The position numbers and the translations under genes were made by a program. A stretch of DNA of 64,000 nt, from contig JAFUEI010000001.1 in assembly GCA_017464025.1 (NCBI GenBank), positions 1 to 64,000 of the forward strand. Direction: 5' to 3'. The notes beneath the pieces are model-generated. The model was given only the letters and a program-made list of their open reading frames with translations. It was not told where the DNA came from and did no database searches. The DNA comes from Paludibacteraceae bacterium (GTDB lineage Bacteria; Bacteroidota; Bacteroidia; Bacteroidales; Paludibacteraceae). Positions 1 through 9,284 of the stretch are shown here, one piece after another (positions within the stretch are counted from its first letter, which is position 1; every line of letters begins with the position of its first letter).

Positions 1-2
1 AT

Positions 3-1112
3 GCCTACAACCTGCCGCGCGGCGTGGCTATCGACAAGAATCCCGAGAGCCCCTTCTTCGGCAATGTGTATGTATCGGAAGGCGGCGGCACCGTGGAGAC
101 CTCCGGCGTATATATCTACGACCCGAAGCTCAACGGCGGTGACAAACTCTATGGCTCCGACTGGACCGCCGAACACGCAAGCCCGATGCGTATGGCCGTG
201 GGCGAAGACGGACTCGTCTTTGTGGCCGACTGGACCGACAGCCAACCCAACGTCCATGTCATCGACCCCGCCAACCTCGACTCCAACAAGCTCGTCTTCG
301 GCGGCACCTATGAAGAAGGTATCGCCATGGCTGAAAACGGCGACAAGATTCACGGTGAAATGTCGGGTATCTATGTGAAAGGCACCGGGGAAGACCGCTA
401 TCTCTACACCTTCGATGCTGACCTCGGGCAGGCCATCCTGCGCTACAAGATTGGCAACATGACCGAGCCTTACGCCAAGAAGCCGGGCAAGACCATCTAT
501 ATGAGCAACGAGAACTACCTGCAGAACGGCAACTCGGCCATCCTGATGGATGCCTACGAGGGCTGGTGGATTTCGCAGGACCGCGCTACCGACAACGCTA
601 CCATTCCAGCTCTTATCCACGTCACCAAAGACGGCGTCTGCAACTTCAATTCGGCGGGCATGCTCGGCGGACGTACCCGCGGCACCATGGCCTTCAACGA
701 AGACCAGACCTATTGCGTCACTGCCAGCGACAACTCGCTGCGCGTTTGGGCTGTCACGTGGACCGACAGCGTGCCTTCGCTCGAACTGGAGCAGCAGATG
801 GCCACCACCTTCGGCTCACAGAACAACTCTTCCTGCTACGACATCGCTATCGACCCCGCCCTCAACGTCTATACATCGGGCAACGGCAAGCCGCTGCACG
901 TATGGGCGCTTATCAAGGACGAAAATGTTTGCACCACGCCCGCTCCGCAGGCCATGAAGTTCCATGTTACCGGCACCGGTCTGGACAACATCGAGGCGGG
1001 ACGTATGCTCAAGAAAGGCGTGTACAGCGTCACCGGACAATATCTCGGTGAGACGGCTGCCGGGCTACCGCAAGGCATCTATATCGTCAACGGACAGAAA
1101 ACCGTGAAGTAA
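3..1112 (+). CDS. Secreted beta-propeller-like protein, 5' end cut by window edge
   Basis: The reading frame is already open at the first base, so the N-terminus and any signal peptide lie outside the window. The visible 369 residues show repeated blade-like stretches (for example VFVADWTDSQPNVHVID and LRVWAVTW) typical of NHL/WD-type beta-propellers. The C-terminus (GVYSVTGQYLGETAAGLPQG, then IYIVNGQKTVK) resembles the short Bacteroidetes C-terminal sorting-like tail, which suggests export to the cell surface. The stop codon is 16 bp before the SusC gene on the same strand, so it probably belongs to the same glycan-uptake operon. The substrate is unknown. Beta-propeller is inferred from repeat texture, not from a family match. 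Confidence 0.6.
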   Translation, partial: AYNLPRGVAIDKNPESPFFGNVYVSEGGGTVETSGVYIYDPKLNGGDKLYGSDWTAEHASPMRMAVGEDGLVFVADWTDSQPNVHVIDPANLDSNKLVFGGTYEEGIAMAENGDKIHGEMSGIYVKGTGEDRYLYTFDADLGQAILRYKIGNMTEPYAKKPGKTIYMSNENYLQNGNSAILMDAYEGWWISQDRATDNATIPALIHVTKDGVCNFNSAGMLGGRTRGTMAFNEDQTYCVTASDNSLRVWAVTWTDSVPSLELEQQMATTFGSQNNSSCYDIAIDPALNVYTSGNGKPLHVWALIKDENVCTTPAPQAMKFHVTGTGLDNIEAGRMLKKGVYSVTGQYLGETAAGLPQGIYIVNGQKTVK

Positions 1113-1128
1113 CCCCTATAATCCATAC

Positions 1129-4100
1129 ATGATGAAACGATCATTCATTATCCTTTTCTCGCTGCTGACTGCTCTCGTCTCCGTGTGGGGCGAGACCGTC
1201 AGCGGACGGGTAACCGACAACAAAGGCGATGCGCTGATAGGTGTTTCCGTCATGGTGGAAGGTACCACTACAGGTACCATCTCCGATTTCGATGGCAACT
1301 ACTCTATCGAGGCGGCACCTCAGGCAACACTTGTCTTCAGCTACGTCGGCTTTGAAACCCAGACGGTGAAGATTCAGCAGCGGCGCATCATCAATGTGAC
1401 ACTGCGCGAAGACAACAAACTGCTCGACGAAGTGGTGGTGGTAGGCTACGACACCCAGCGCAAGGCCAACCTGACGGGAGCCGTGGCATCCGTCAGTGTC
1501 AGCGACCAGCTGGAAGGCCGTCCGCTCACCAACGTGGGCTCCGGTCTGCAGGGTGCAACACCCGGTCTGACCATCACGCAGAGTTCCGGCCGTATCGGCC
1601 AGACGCCTACCTTCCGCATCCGTGGTGCGGTCGGCACCTTCCTCAACGAGGGAGGCTCCCAGCCGCTCATCCTCGTGGACGGAGTGGAAATCAGTGACAT
1701 ATCGATGATCAGTGCCGATGACATCCAGGACATCTCTGTCCTGAAAGATGCTGCCTCGTCGTCCATCTACGGTACGCGGGCTGCCTTCGGCGTAATCCTG
1801 ATTACCACCAAGGCCGGCGCACAGAGCAACAGCAAGTTCAACGTCAAGTACAGCAACAACTTCTCCTGGGCCACACCTACGGTGCTGCCCGAAGTGGCCA
1901 AGTCCTATGTGGGGGCTCAGATGGCCCTCGACGGCCGCAACCGCCGTACGCCCGGCACCACGCTCTTCAAGAACTCCTGCGGACTCGTGTGGGATCAGAA
2001 TGCCATTTACAATATGGAGGACTGGGAAGCGGTCTATGGCAATGTAAAGCTGGACCCCGAGATGAAGGAAGGGCGCGACTTCGAAATCATAGGCGGGGAT
2101 GTCTATTTCTACCGCTCGTGGGATGCCGCGCATGAATTTGTCAAAGACTTCTCCTTCACCCAGCAGCACAACATCTCTGTGGGCGGTACGGCCAACAAGA
2201 CCAACTATTACCTCGGCCTCGGCTATATGGGGCAGGATGGTGTGGTGAAGGTCAATCCCGACAAGTACAGCCGCTATTCGGTGGACTTCTCTGCCGACAC
2301 GGAGGTGTTCAAATGGCTGAAGGTGCGCAGCAAGTTCCTCTATACGCGTACCGACCTTGAGACGCCCTTCAATTTCGGCTCCACCAGCTACGATGCCCTC
2401 TACTACCTCTACCGCTGGCCCTCCATCATGCCTTATGGCACCTATCAGGGCCATCCCTTCCGCAATTCCGTTACGGAAACGGCTGCCGCCAGCATGAACA
2501 GTGACCTCAAAGACTATATGCGTGCTTCCATTGGAGCCACGTTCCAGTTCTACAAAGATCTCTCGCTCGACATCGACTATACCTACAATCTGGACAACCA
2601 GTCCATCACGCAGCGTGGCGGAACGGTAGGCGGCTGGGATTTTTGGAACGGAGGACTTGTCCTCTCCGAGAACTGGGCAGGCAGTGCACGCAACAAGGTG
2701 GACAAGTACATCTACCTGCGTAACTACCATGCCGGCAACGCCGTGCTCCGCTACAAACACACATGGAACGACGCACACAAGTTCTCTGCCTTTGCCGGTA
2801 TGAACATCGAATATAAGGAGGTGGACTATGTCAATGCCGAGAAGCGCGACCTGCTGGATATGTCCAAGCCTGAGATATCGCTGGCCGTGGGCGACGACTT
2901 CGTCTATGGCTCGCACACCAATTGGGCTATCATGGGCTTCTTTGCCCGTGTCAACTACAGCTATCGCGACCGCTATCTCATCGAGCTCAATGGCCGCGTG
3001 GACGGCTCCAGCCGCTTCCCGACCAACCGCCAGTGGGGATTCTTCCCTTCGGGCTCGCTCGGCTGGGTGGCCAGCGAGGAGAGTTTCTTCGAAGTGCTCA
3101 AGCCGTGGTGGAGCTTCGCCAAGGTGCGTGCCTCCTACGGCTCGGTGGGCAACCAGGATATCGGCAACAACCGCTTCCGCGCCATCATGTCCTCCACCAC
3201 TTCCGGTTGGATTGTGGGTGACGTCAATATGCGTACCTTCGGCATGCCGACGGCGCTGGCCGACGGCTTCACGTGGGAGACTATCAAGACCGTCGATGCC
3301 GGTATCGACACCCGCTTCTTCAACGACGACCTCGGCTTGAGCTTCGATTGGTACCGCCGCATCAACGACGGTATGGTGGTAGGCGGTGCCGAACTGCCCT
3401 CCACGTTTGGTGCAACGGCTCCTTACGAGAATGCCGCCCAACTCACCACTAACGGCTGGGAACTCTCGCTGGACTACCGGCATAAGTTCTCCAACGGACT
3501 GCGTATCAACGCTACCTTCAATCTCTCCGATGCACTCACCATCGTCACCAAACATCCACGTAAGGCCACGTCCATCATCGACGGCAGCAACTACGAGGGC
3601 AAGATTTATGGCGAGATATGGGGCTTTGAGACCGACCGTCTGTTCCAGGAAAGCGATTTCCATACCGAGAATGTCGGTGGCAAGGATGTGCTCGTGCTCA
3701 ACGATGGCATTCCTACGCAGGAGTACTTTGAGAAGTCCAGCGGCTACGGCTACAAGTACGGCCCGGGCGACGTGAAGTACAAAGACCTTGACGGCGACGG
3801 GGAAATCACGTGGGGCAGCAAGACCGTGGCCGACCACGGCGACCTCAAGCGTATCGGCAACACGACGCCGCGTTTCGAGTACAACTTCCGTATCGGCCTC
3901 GACTGGTACGGCGTTGACCTCTCCCTCTTCTTCCAGGGCGTAGGTTCGCGCCAGTATTGGGCTACGGGTACGATGCTGATTCCGGGCTGGAACTTCTCCG
4001 AGGGCACCTATTATGCCCATCAGACCGACTATTGGACCCCCTCCAATACCAATGCCTACTATCCGCGTATCACGGAGATGAACCAGCCCGGCCAGTACAG

Positions 4101-4395
4101 TGCAGCTGCGTTCAACTTCCTCTGCCAGACCCGCTACCTGCTGGATATGTCCTATCTGCGTCTGAAGAACATCACGCTCGGCTATTCCCTGCCGCAGCCG
4201 GTGCTTCGGAAGATGCACTTCGAGAAGTTCCGCATCTACGCCAGCTTCGAGAACGTGGCCGAAATCGACCATTTGGGCAACCGGCCGGTTGACCCTGAAA
4301 CCGCCACTTCGGCCGGCGATGGCGGAGCCATGGGATGGGGACGTATCTACCCCTTCACGCGGCAGATGTCCTTCGGTTTGCAGATTTCTTTGTAA
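1129..4395 (+). CDS. SusC/RagA-family TonB-linked outer-membrane transporter
   Basis: This 1088-aa protein is a 22-strand barrel-type transporter that imports ligands, usually oligosaccharides, across the outer membrane using TonB energy. Residues 1-21 form a signal peptide. Residues about 22-95 form the carboxypeptidase-D regulatory-like domain that marks SusC proteins. DEVVVVGY at about 100-107 is the TonB-box region, followed by the plug (LTGAVASV, RIRGAVGT, PLILVDGVE, then VLKDAASSSIYGTRAAFGVILITT). The rest is barrel and ends in an aromatic-rich strand (MSFGLQISL). The length is normal for the family. It is followed after 20 bp by the SusD partner. Start: ATG at 1129, with an equally plausible ATG at 1132. 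Confidence 0.96.
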   Translation: MMKRSFIILFSLLTALVSVWGETVSGRVTDNKGDALIGVSVMVEGTTTGTISDFDGNYSIEAAPQATLVFSYVGFETQTVKIQQRRIINVTLREDNKLLDEVVVVGYDTQRKANLTGAVASVSVSDQLEGRPLTNVGSGLQGATPGLTITQSSGRIGQTPTFRIRGAVGTFLNEGGSQPLILVDGVEISDISMISADDIQDISVLKDAASSSIYGTRAAFGVILITTKAGAQSNSKFNVKYSNNFSWATPTVLPEVAKSYVGAQMALDGRNRRTPGTTLFKNSCGLVWDQNAIYNMEDWEAVYGNVKLDPEMKEGRDFEIIGGDVYFYRSWDAAHEFVKDFSFTQQHNISVGGTANKTNYYLGLGYMGQDGVVKVNPDKYSRYSVDFSADTEVFKWLKVRSKFLYTRTDLETPFNFGSTSYDALYYLYRWPSIMPYGTYQGHPFRNSVTETAAASMNSDLKDYMRASIGATFQFYKDLSLDIDYTYNLDNQSITQRGGTVGGWDFWNGGLVLSENWAGSARNKVDKYIYLRNYHAGNAVLRYKHTWNDAHKFSAFAGMNIEYKEVDYVNAEKRDLLDMSKPEISLAVGDDFVYGSHTNWAIMGFFARVNYSYRDRYLIELNGRVDGSSRFPTNRQWGFFPSGSLGWVASEESFFEVLKPWWSFAKVRASYGSVGNQDIGNNRFRAIMSSTTSGWIVGDVNMRTFGMPTALADGFTWETIKTVDAGIDTRFFNDDLGLSFDWYRRINDGMVVGGAELPSTFGATAPYENAAQLTTNGWELSLDYRHKFSNGLRINATFNLSDALTIVTKHPRKATSIIDGSNYEGKIYGEIWGFETDRLFQESDFHTENVGGKDVLVLNDGIPTQEYFEKSSGYGYKYGPGDVKYKDLDGDGEITWGSKTVADHGDLKRIGNTTPRFEYNFRIGLDWYGVDLSLFFQGVGSRQYWATGTMLIPGWNFSEGTYYAHQTDYWTPSNTNAYYPRITEMNQPGQYSAAAFNFLCQTRYLLDMSYLRLKNITLGYSLPQPVLRKMHFEKFRIYASFENVAEIDHLGNRPVDPETATSAGDGGAMGWGRIYPFTRQMSFGLQISL

Positions 4396-4415
4396 AGAGC
4401 TATGTGGAACGATAA

Positions 4416-6209
4416 ATGATGAATGTTATGAAGACTTTCGCTAAATACTGTATCCTTCTGCTGCCTGCCCTGCTGGCAGGATGTCAGAGCAGTTTCCTCA
4501 ACCAGGAGCCTTTCGACGAGTTCACCGATGCCGAGTACTGGCGCACCGAAGATCAGGCCCGTACCTTCATGTACGGTTTCTATCCTTCCGTCTTTTCCGG
4601 CTACGGCACCGGCACAGCGCATGGCCCTTTCCTTATGGGGCAGACTCTCAACGACGATTTCTCGTCCGATGTGTCGCAAAACAACCTGCAGCCCGAGGTG
4701 GTGCCGGTAAGCGACGGGGCCTGGAGTTTCACCAATATCCGCAAGGCCAACTATGTGCTGGAGAATATCAACCGCATCGATGCCAACACCGCTACAAAGA
4801 ACCACTGGCGCGGCGTGGCTCGCTTCTTCCGCGCTTGCTATTACAGCAATCTCACCTTCACTTTCGGTGATGTGCCCTGGTACGACCGCGTTCCGCAGAG
4901 CACCGATGAGGCCTATCTCTACAAGGACCGCGACAGCCGCTTCTTTGTCGATTCCTGCATCATGGCCGACTTCACCTATGCCATGGACAGCGTCCGTCAG
5001 GCCGACGGCGACCTGCAGGTCAACAAGTTTGTGGTGGCCGGCATGGCGTCGCGTTTCCTGCTTCGCGAAGGCACCTACCTCAAGTACCACTACGGCAGCA
5101 ATCCCGAGGCGGTGGCTATGGCCGAGAAGTGTCTGCGCTTTGCCAAAGATGCGGCATTGGTGGTCATGAATTCGGGCAAATACAGCATCGCACCCTCTTA
5201 TAATGCCCTCTTCACATCCGACGATTTGGCCGGCAATCCCGAGGTGCTGATGTACCGTCACTATGTGGACGGTGTGCTCGCCCACTCCACGCTCGCCTAT
5301 TCCTACACCGAGACGCAGGCCGGCCTCAGCAAGTCGCTGGCAGAAGCCTTCCTCTGTGCCGACGGGCGCCCCGTCTATGTCAAAGAGGCCTTTTGGACGC
5401 CGCGTACGGCTGAGCAGTTCTTTGCCAACCGCGACCCGCGCCTCAAACTTTGCATCCGTCCCAAGTACTACATCAAAGGCTGCGACTGCCAGCCTTATGC
5501 CTATGCGCTTTCCGGCTTCTCATGGAACAAGTTCATGAACGATGAAGAGGCAGAAAAACTGTTTGCCAACAAGGCGGCCAACCCGCTCTTCAATCGCGAG
5601 AAGAACATCACCGACGCGCCCTGCCTGCGCTATGCCGAAGTGCTGCTCAACTACGTGGAGGCGGCCTACGAACTCAATCAGCTCAATCCGTCCGAACCCT
5701 TTACGCAGACCGATATCGACAAGTCAATCAATCTGATTCGCGACAGGGAAGGTGTAGAGATGCCTCACCTTGGCATGGCCGGCTCCAACCCGACCGTCGG
5801 CGGGGTGGCCTACGACGACCCCAAACGTCTCGAGATTGAGAATGCCGCCAACGGCGAAATCACGTCGTCCCTGCTCTGGGAAATCCGCCGCGAGCGCCGT
5901 GTGGAACTCTGCTTGGAGGGCTTCCGCCTGAACGACCTCAAGCGCTGGGGCAAGCTGGACTACGTATGGAACGGCTGCAACCCCGACATCCGCTTCGGAG
6001 CCTATATCGTGGCGGCCGACTATCCAGGCAAGGCTGACGAGATTGTATTCGAAGACCCTTCTTACACCGAGGGATATATTCTTCGCAACACCCAGAAAGA
6101 GCGTGACCGGCCCGTCGAGCGCAACTATATCAGCCCCGTACCCACCGGACAGATTCAGCTCTACGAAGCTCACGGCTACAAGCTTACCCAGACCAAGGAA
6201 TGGCAATAA
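4416..6209 (+). CDS. SusD/RagB-family surface glycan-binding lipoprotein
   Basis: This 597-aa lipoprotein pairs with the upstream SusC as the ligand-binding lid of the transporter. The N-terminus carries a lipoprotein signal with lipobox LLAGC (Cys about 23). SusD hallmarks include LNQEPFDEFTDAEYW near the N-terminus, YNYVEAAYELNQ-like TPR helices (RYAEVLLNYVEAAYELNQ), IRRERRVELCLEGFRLNDLKRW, and a C-terminal PVPTGQIQLYEAHGYKLTQ. The last of these matches the family's usual end signature. The ligand cannot be predicted from sequence. It is probably co-transcribed with susC (20-bp gap) and the downstream lipoprotein (34-bp gap). Confidence 0.95.
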   Translation: MMNVMKTFAKYCILLLPALLAGCQSSFLNQEPFDEFTDAEYWRTEDQARTFMYGFYPSVFSGYGTGTAHGPFLMGQTLNDDFSSDVSQNNLQPEVVPVSDGAWSFTNIRKANYVLENINRIDANTATKNHWRGVARFFRACYYSNLTFTFGDVPWYDRVPQSTDEAYLYKDRDSRFFVDSCIMADFTYAMDSVRQADGDLQVNKFVVAGMASRFLLREGTYLKYHYGSNPEAVAMAEKCLRFAKDAALVVMNSGKYSIAPSYNALFTSDDLAGNPEVLMYRHYVDGVLAHSTLAYSYTETQAGLSKSLAEAFLCADGRPVYVKEAFWTPRTAEQFFANRDPRLKLCIRPKYYIKGCDCQPYAYALSGFSWNKFMNDEEAEKLFANKAANPLFNREKNITDAPCLRYAEVLLNYVEAAYELNQLNPSEPFTQTDIDKSINLIRDREGVEMPHLGMAGSNPTVGGVAYDDPKRLEIENAANGEITSSLLWEIRRERRVELCLEGFRLNDLKRWGKLDYVWNGCNPDIRFGAYIVAADYPGKADEIVFEDPSYTEGYILRNTQKERDRPVERNYISPVPTGQIQLYEAHGYKLTQTKEWQ

Positions 6210-6243
6210 ACCAATAGTTCAACTCTTTAATTCATAAACCGCA

Positions 6244-8019
6244 ATGAAAAAACTTCTGAAGAATGCCATGCTGCTCACCGCAGCATTCGCGCTGGCAGCC
6301 ACGGGGTGCAACAATAACCCCAATCCTGACAATCCGTCAGGCACCGATTCGGCTGTCAAACTCCGTCAGCTATATATCACCAACGGTGGTATCACTGGCA
6401 CGGAGCGCTACACCGGCACCGTTGATGCCGAACAACTGACCGTGCTGTTCACCGATGTGGCGGCCGAAACCGACCTCACCGCTGTCAAACTCGAGGCTTC
6501 CGCTTCGCGCGGCTCCGAACTGGTGCAGAGCACCGTCAACTTCCTCGAGGGGGCTGCTGCCGATGCTACCGAACTCACGAAGACAATCATGCTGCGCAAC
6601 CCCGACCTCACGACCAACAACGAAGTGACCTATACGGTCACCATCAAGCTCAAAGCCCCCGAGCAGGCTCCCGTGCTTGACAAAATTGTGGTGAAAGATG
6701 CCGATGGCAAAGAAATCACACGCAGCACCGCCAACATCATTGACGGCATCCTGCTCCTCGGTGTAGAGACTTCTACAGCCGAGCTTGTCAGCATCACGCT
6801 CAAGCCCGCCCGTGCCACCTACGAGTTCACTGCCATACAGGACAACATTCTCCAGCAGGCCAACCCCGGTATGCTGAAGCTTGCCTTCATGGGCCTCACC
6901 ACCGAGTATAAGCTCTCCTTCGCCTCTTCGCCGGCTTCGGGTGCCGACTTCTCAAAGGCGAAAGTGCATGCGTGGGATGTCAACACCACGGTCTATACCG
7001 ACCTCGCTGACCAGAACACCCGCGGCGGCGACATGGACGAGAACTACGTTCTCATAGTCAACCGTGCCGGCGATGCAGCCAATCCCTATCTGCTCAGGGT
7101 GGATGACCTGCTCAACGACAACGCGGCAAGCAAAATCCAGCTGGCGGTTCCCGAAGATGTGGTGGCCGGCGGTACGCATATCGTCAGTGCCGGACGTCTC
7201 ACCCAGGGACACATCTATGTCTGCAACCTGCGCACCAATACCGATGAGAAACTTCGCGTTTACCATTGGGCATCGCCTTCCGCACAGCCCGAACTGGTGT
7301 GCGAATGGGACGGCACCACCCAGAGCTTGGAAGAACCCTATGCCGGCCGTATCGGCGACAACATCTCTATCAGTCTCGACGCTTCCGGCAACGGCTATGC
7401 CTATTTCTCGCAGCAGGAAGGTGCCGGCATGGTGTTCCGCTTCACGGTTACCGGATTCTCCACATTCTCCAACCCCGTCATGATTCAGATGCCCGCCGTG
7501 GCCAACTACTACGGTATGTACAACAAAGTCGGCGAGAACGAGTATCTCTTCAAGTCGGTCTTCAACCCCACCATGTGGCTCGTTGATGCCGATGGCAACC
7601 GGCTCTACGAATTCCTCTGGGATGTCAGTCTGAGCAAAGACGGACGCTTCTCCACCGACTTCCGTATCATCGAGTTCAACCGTGCCCGCTATCTGATGGC
7701 TTCCAACGCACGCCGCTTCAAGTACTATGCTCCCGAGGCCGTCAACGTATGGGATATCTCCGAAGGCATGTCCAACGCCGCCGCTCTCAAGGCGATGGAA
7801 GACAACCGTCTGGTTGACCCCGAAAGTGAGGACCCCGAGGACCCCGATTATCTCGACTACGAGCCGGTTTACCACTACGGCTATTCGTCGGGTGAAGAGA
7901 GTGCCGTGGCCGCCTGTGTCGCCCTCTGCGCCACGGTCGTAAAAGATGGCAAACTGCTTATCTGGACGGCTGCTCCCACCGCCGGTATGGCTTTGGTGGA
8001 GATTCCTGCCGCTATGTAA
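6244..8019 (+). CDS. Surface lipoprotein of SusCD locus, possibly DUF5018/DUF4623-like
   Basis: This 591-aa protein has a clear lipoprotein signal (lipobox LAATGC, Cys about 22) followed by an Asn/Pro-rich linker. Two beta-rich modules of roughly 90 residues follow (about 35-125 and 128-215). They resemble the tandem N-terminal Ig-like modules of SusCD-associated DUF5018 proteins. The remaining ~370 residues look propeller-like (DNISISLDASGNGYAYF, NEYLFKSVFNPTMWLVDADG) and recall DUF4623. It is the last gene of the operon and is followed by a good terminator. The likely role is surface glycan binding, inferred only from position and lipidation. Family names are tentative. Confidence 0.7.
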   Translation: MKKLLKNAMLLTAAFALAATGCNNNPNPDNPSGTDSAVKLRQLYITNGGITGTERYTGTVDAEQLTVLFTDVAAETDLTAVKLEASASRGSELVQSTVNFLEGAAADATELTKTIMLRNPDLTTNNEVTYTVTIKLKAPEQAPVLDKIVVKDADGKEITRSTANIIDGILLLGVETSTAELVSITLKPARATYEFTAIQDNILQQANPGMLKLAFMGLTTEYKLSFASSPASGADFSKAKVHAWDVNTTVYTDLADQNTRGGDMDENYVLIVNRAGDAANPYLLRVDDLLNDNAASKIQLAVPEDVVAGGTHIVSAGRLTQGHIYVCNLRTNTDEKLRVYHWASPSAQPELVCEWDGTTQSLEEPYAGRIGDNISISLDASGNGYAYFSQQEGAGMVFRFTVTGFSTFSNPVMIQMPAVANYYGMYNKVGENEYLFKSVFNPTMWLVDADGNRLYEFLWDVSLSKDGRFSTDFRIIEFNRARYLMASNARRFKYYAPEAVNVWDISEGMSNAAALKAMEDNRLVDPESEDPEDPDYLDYEPVYHYGYSSGEESAVAACVALCATVVKDGKLLIWTAAPTAGMALVEIPAAM

Positions 8020-8037
8020 TTGGCTGATTTTATCAAC

Positions 8038-8070
8038 AGCGGGATTCCTCTTGCGGGTCCCGCTGTTTTG
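8038..8070 (+). terminator. Rho-independent terminator of the SusCD operon
   Basis: AGCGGGA (8038-8044) pairs perfectly with TCCCGCT (8058-8064) across a 13-nt loop, followed by GTTTTGTTG. It sits 18 bp after the stop codon at 8019. Confidence 0.75.
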
Positions 8071-8081
8071 TTGTAATTTTG
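8051..8081 (+). promoter_or_regulatory. Bacteroidetes-type promoter for the namZ-symporter operon
   Basis: The -7 element TAATTTTG (8074-8081) lies 20 nt downstream of TTG (8051-8053). The -33 element falls inside the terminator loop and arm of the preceding operon. The predicted transcript starts about 25 nt before the ATG at 8115. Confidence 0.6.
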
Positions 8082-8114
8082 TACCGTAAACAAACCCACC
8101 CTCTCTTTCCTGCC

Positions 8115-9284
8115 ATGAAGCACGCTCTCTCCGTTTTCCTGCTCTCGTTTCTTTGCTCTGTGTCCGTCCTCTGTTGCGGGCGCGATGTCGTTGTCGGTGC
8201 TGCACGGCAGGAGGCATGGCTGCCCCTGTTGCAGGGCAGGCGGGTGGCACTCTTCAGCAACCATACGGGTATCGTGGACGGCAGGCATACGCTCGACCTG
8301 CTTCTTGAAAGCGGCATCACCGTCACCGCCGTCTTCTCCCCCGAACACGGTTTCCGTGGTACGGCCGGAGCAGGCGACCATGTGGACAACTCGGTGGACG
8401 AAAAGACGGGGGTACCCATCCTCTCGCTCTACAACGGTAACTCCGCCCGACCCTCCGACGAGGCCATGCAGCTGTTCGATGTTCTGGTCTGCGACATTCA
8501 GGATGTGGGGCTCCGATTCTACACCTATTACATCTCCATGGTCCGCCTCATGGATGCCTGTGCCGATTTCGGCAAACTCTTCGTCGTCTTCGACCGGCCC
8601 AATCCCAACGGCTGGTATGTGGACGGACCTGTGCTGGATATGCAGTACAAGTCGGGAGTGGGCTGGCTGCCCATACCCGTGGTACATGGCATGACCCTCG
8701 GCGAACTGGCGCTTATGGTCAATGGTGAGGGATGGCTTACCGACGGCAGGCAGTGCCCGCTGCAGGTGGTGCCTTGCAAGCATTATACCCACCGCACCCG
8801 CTACCGGCTCCCCGTGCCGCCGTCACCCAACTTGCAGAACATGCTGGCTGTCTATCTCTATCCTTCCACCTGCTATTTCGAGGCTACGCCCGTATCGCTC
8901 GGCCGCGGCACCGACAAGCCCTTCCTCTGCTACGGCCATCCCAATATGCAGGGCTGCTCCTTCTCCTTCACGCCCCGCAGCATGCAGTCGGCTCCCAAGC
9001 CCCCGCAGCAGGACCGCCTCTGCTATGGGGTGGACCTCAGCACGATGACCGAAGAGGAGGCTATGCAGCACGGGCTCGACCTCACATGGCTGATAGATGC
9101 CTTCCGCAACCTCCACATGGACAACTGGTTCTTCTCGCCTTTCTTTGAGAAACTCATTGGCGTAGGCTATGTCCGCAAGATGATTCTCGAGGGACGCTCC
9201 GCCGAAGAAATCCGCGCCTGCTGGCACGACGATGTAGCCCGCTTCCGCCAACAACGCAAACCTTATTTACTCTATAAAGAATGA
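8115..9284 (+). CDS. namZ: NamZ-type exo-beta-N-acetylmuramidase (DUF1343, GH171)
   Basis: This 389-aa exported protein belongs to the DUF1343 family, whose characterised member NamZ releases N-acetylmuramic acid from the non-reducing end of peptidoglycan fragments. Visible family blocks are VALFSNHTGIVDG, VFSPEHGFRGTAGAGDHV, VCDIQDVGLRFYTYI, FVVFDRPNPNG, PVVHGMTLGELALMVNGE and YLYPSTCYFEATPVSLGRGTDKPF. Residues 1-20 form a signal peptide, so the enzyme acts in the periplasm. ATG at 8115 was chosen because it starts the signal peptide. An in-frame TTG at 8079 lies inside the promoter. The stop overlaps the symporter start by 4 bp, which suggests coupled expression for muropeptide or MurNAc salvage. 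Confidence 0.88.
   Translation: MKHALSVFLLSFLCSVSVLCCGRDVVVGAARQEAWLPLLQGRRVALFSNHTGIVDGRHTLDLLLESGITVTAVFSPEHGFRGTAGAGDHVDNSVDEKTGVPILSLYNGNSARPSDEAMQLFDVLVCDIQDVGLRFYTYYISMVRLMDACADFGKLFVVFDRPNPNGWYVDGPVLDMQYKSGVGWLPIPVVHGMTLGELALMVNGEGWLTDGRQCPLQVVPCKHYTHRTRYRLPVPPSPNLQNMLAVYLYPSTCYFEATPVSLGRGTDKPFLCYGHPNMQGCSFSFTPRSMQSAPKPPQQDRLCYGVDLSTMTEEEAMQHGLDLTWLIDAFRNLHMDNWFFSPFFEKLIGVGYVRKMILEGRSAEEIRACWHDDVARFRQQRKPYLLYKE

Noticed and set aside
1141-4272. A 1043-codon open frame antisense to the SusC gene
   Set aside because: It mirrors the codon pattern of a confident SusC protein, has no family features, and reflects the scarcity of stop codons opposite GC-rich coding DNA.
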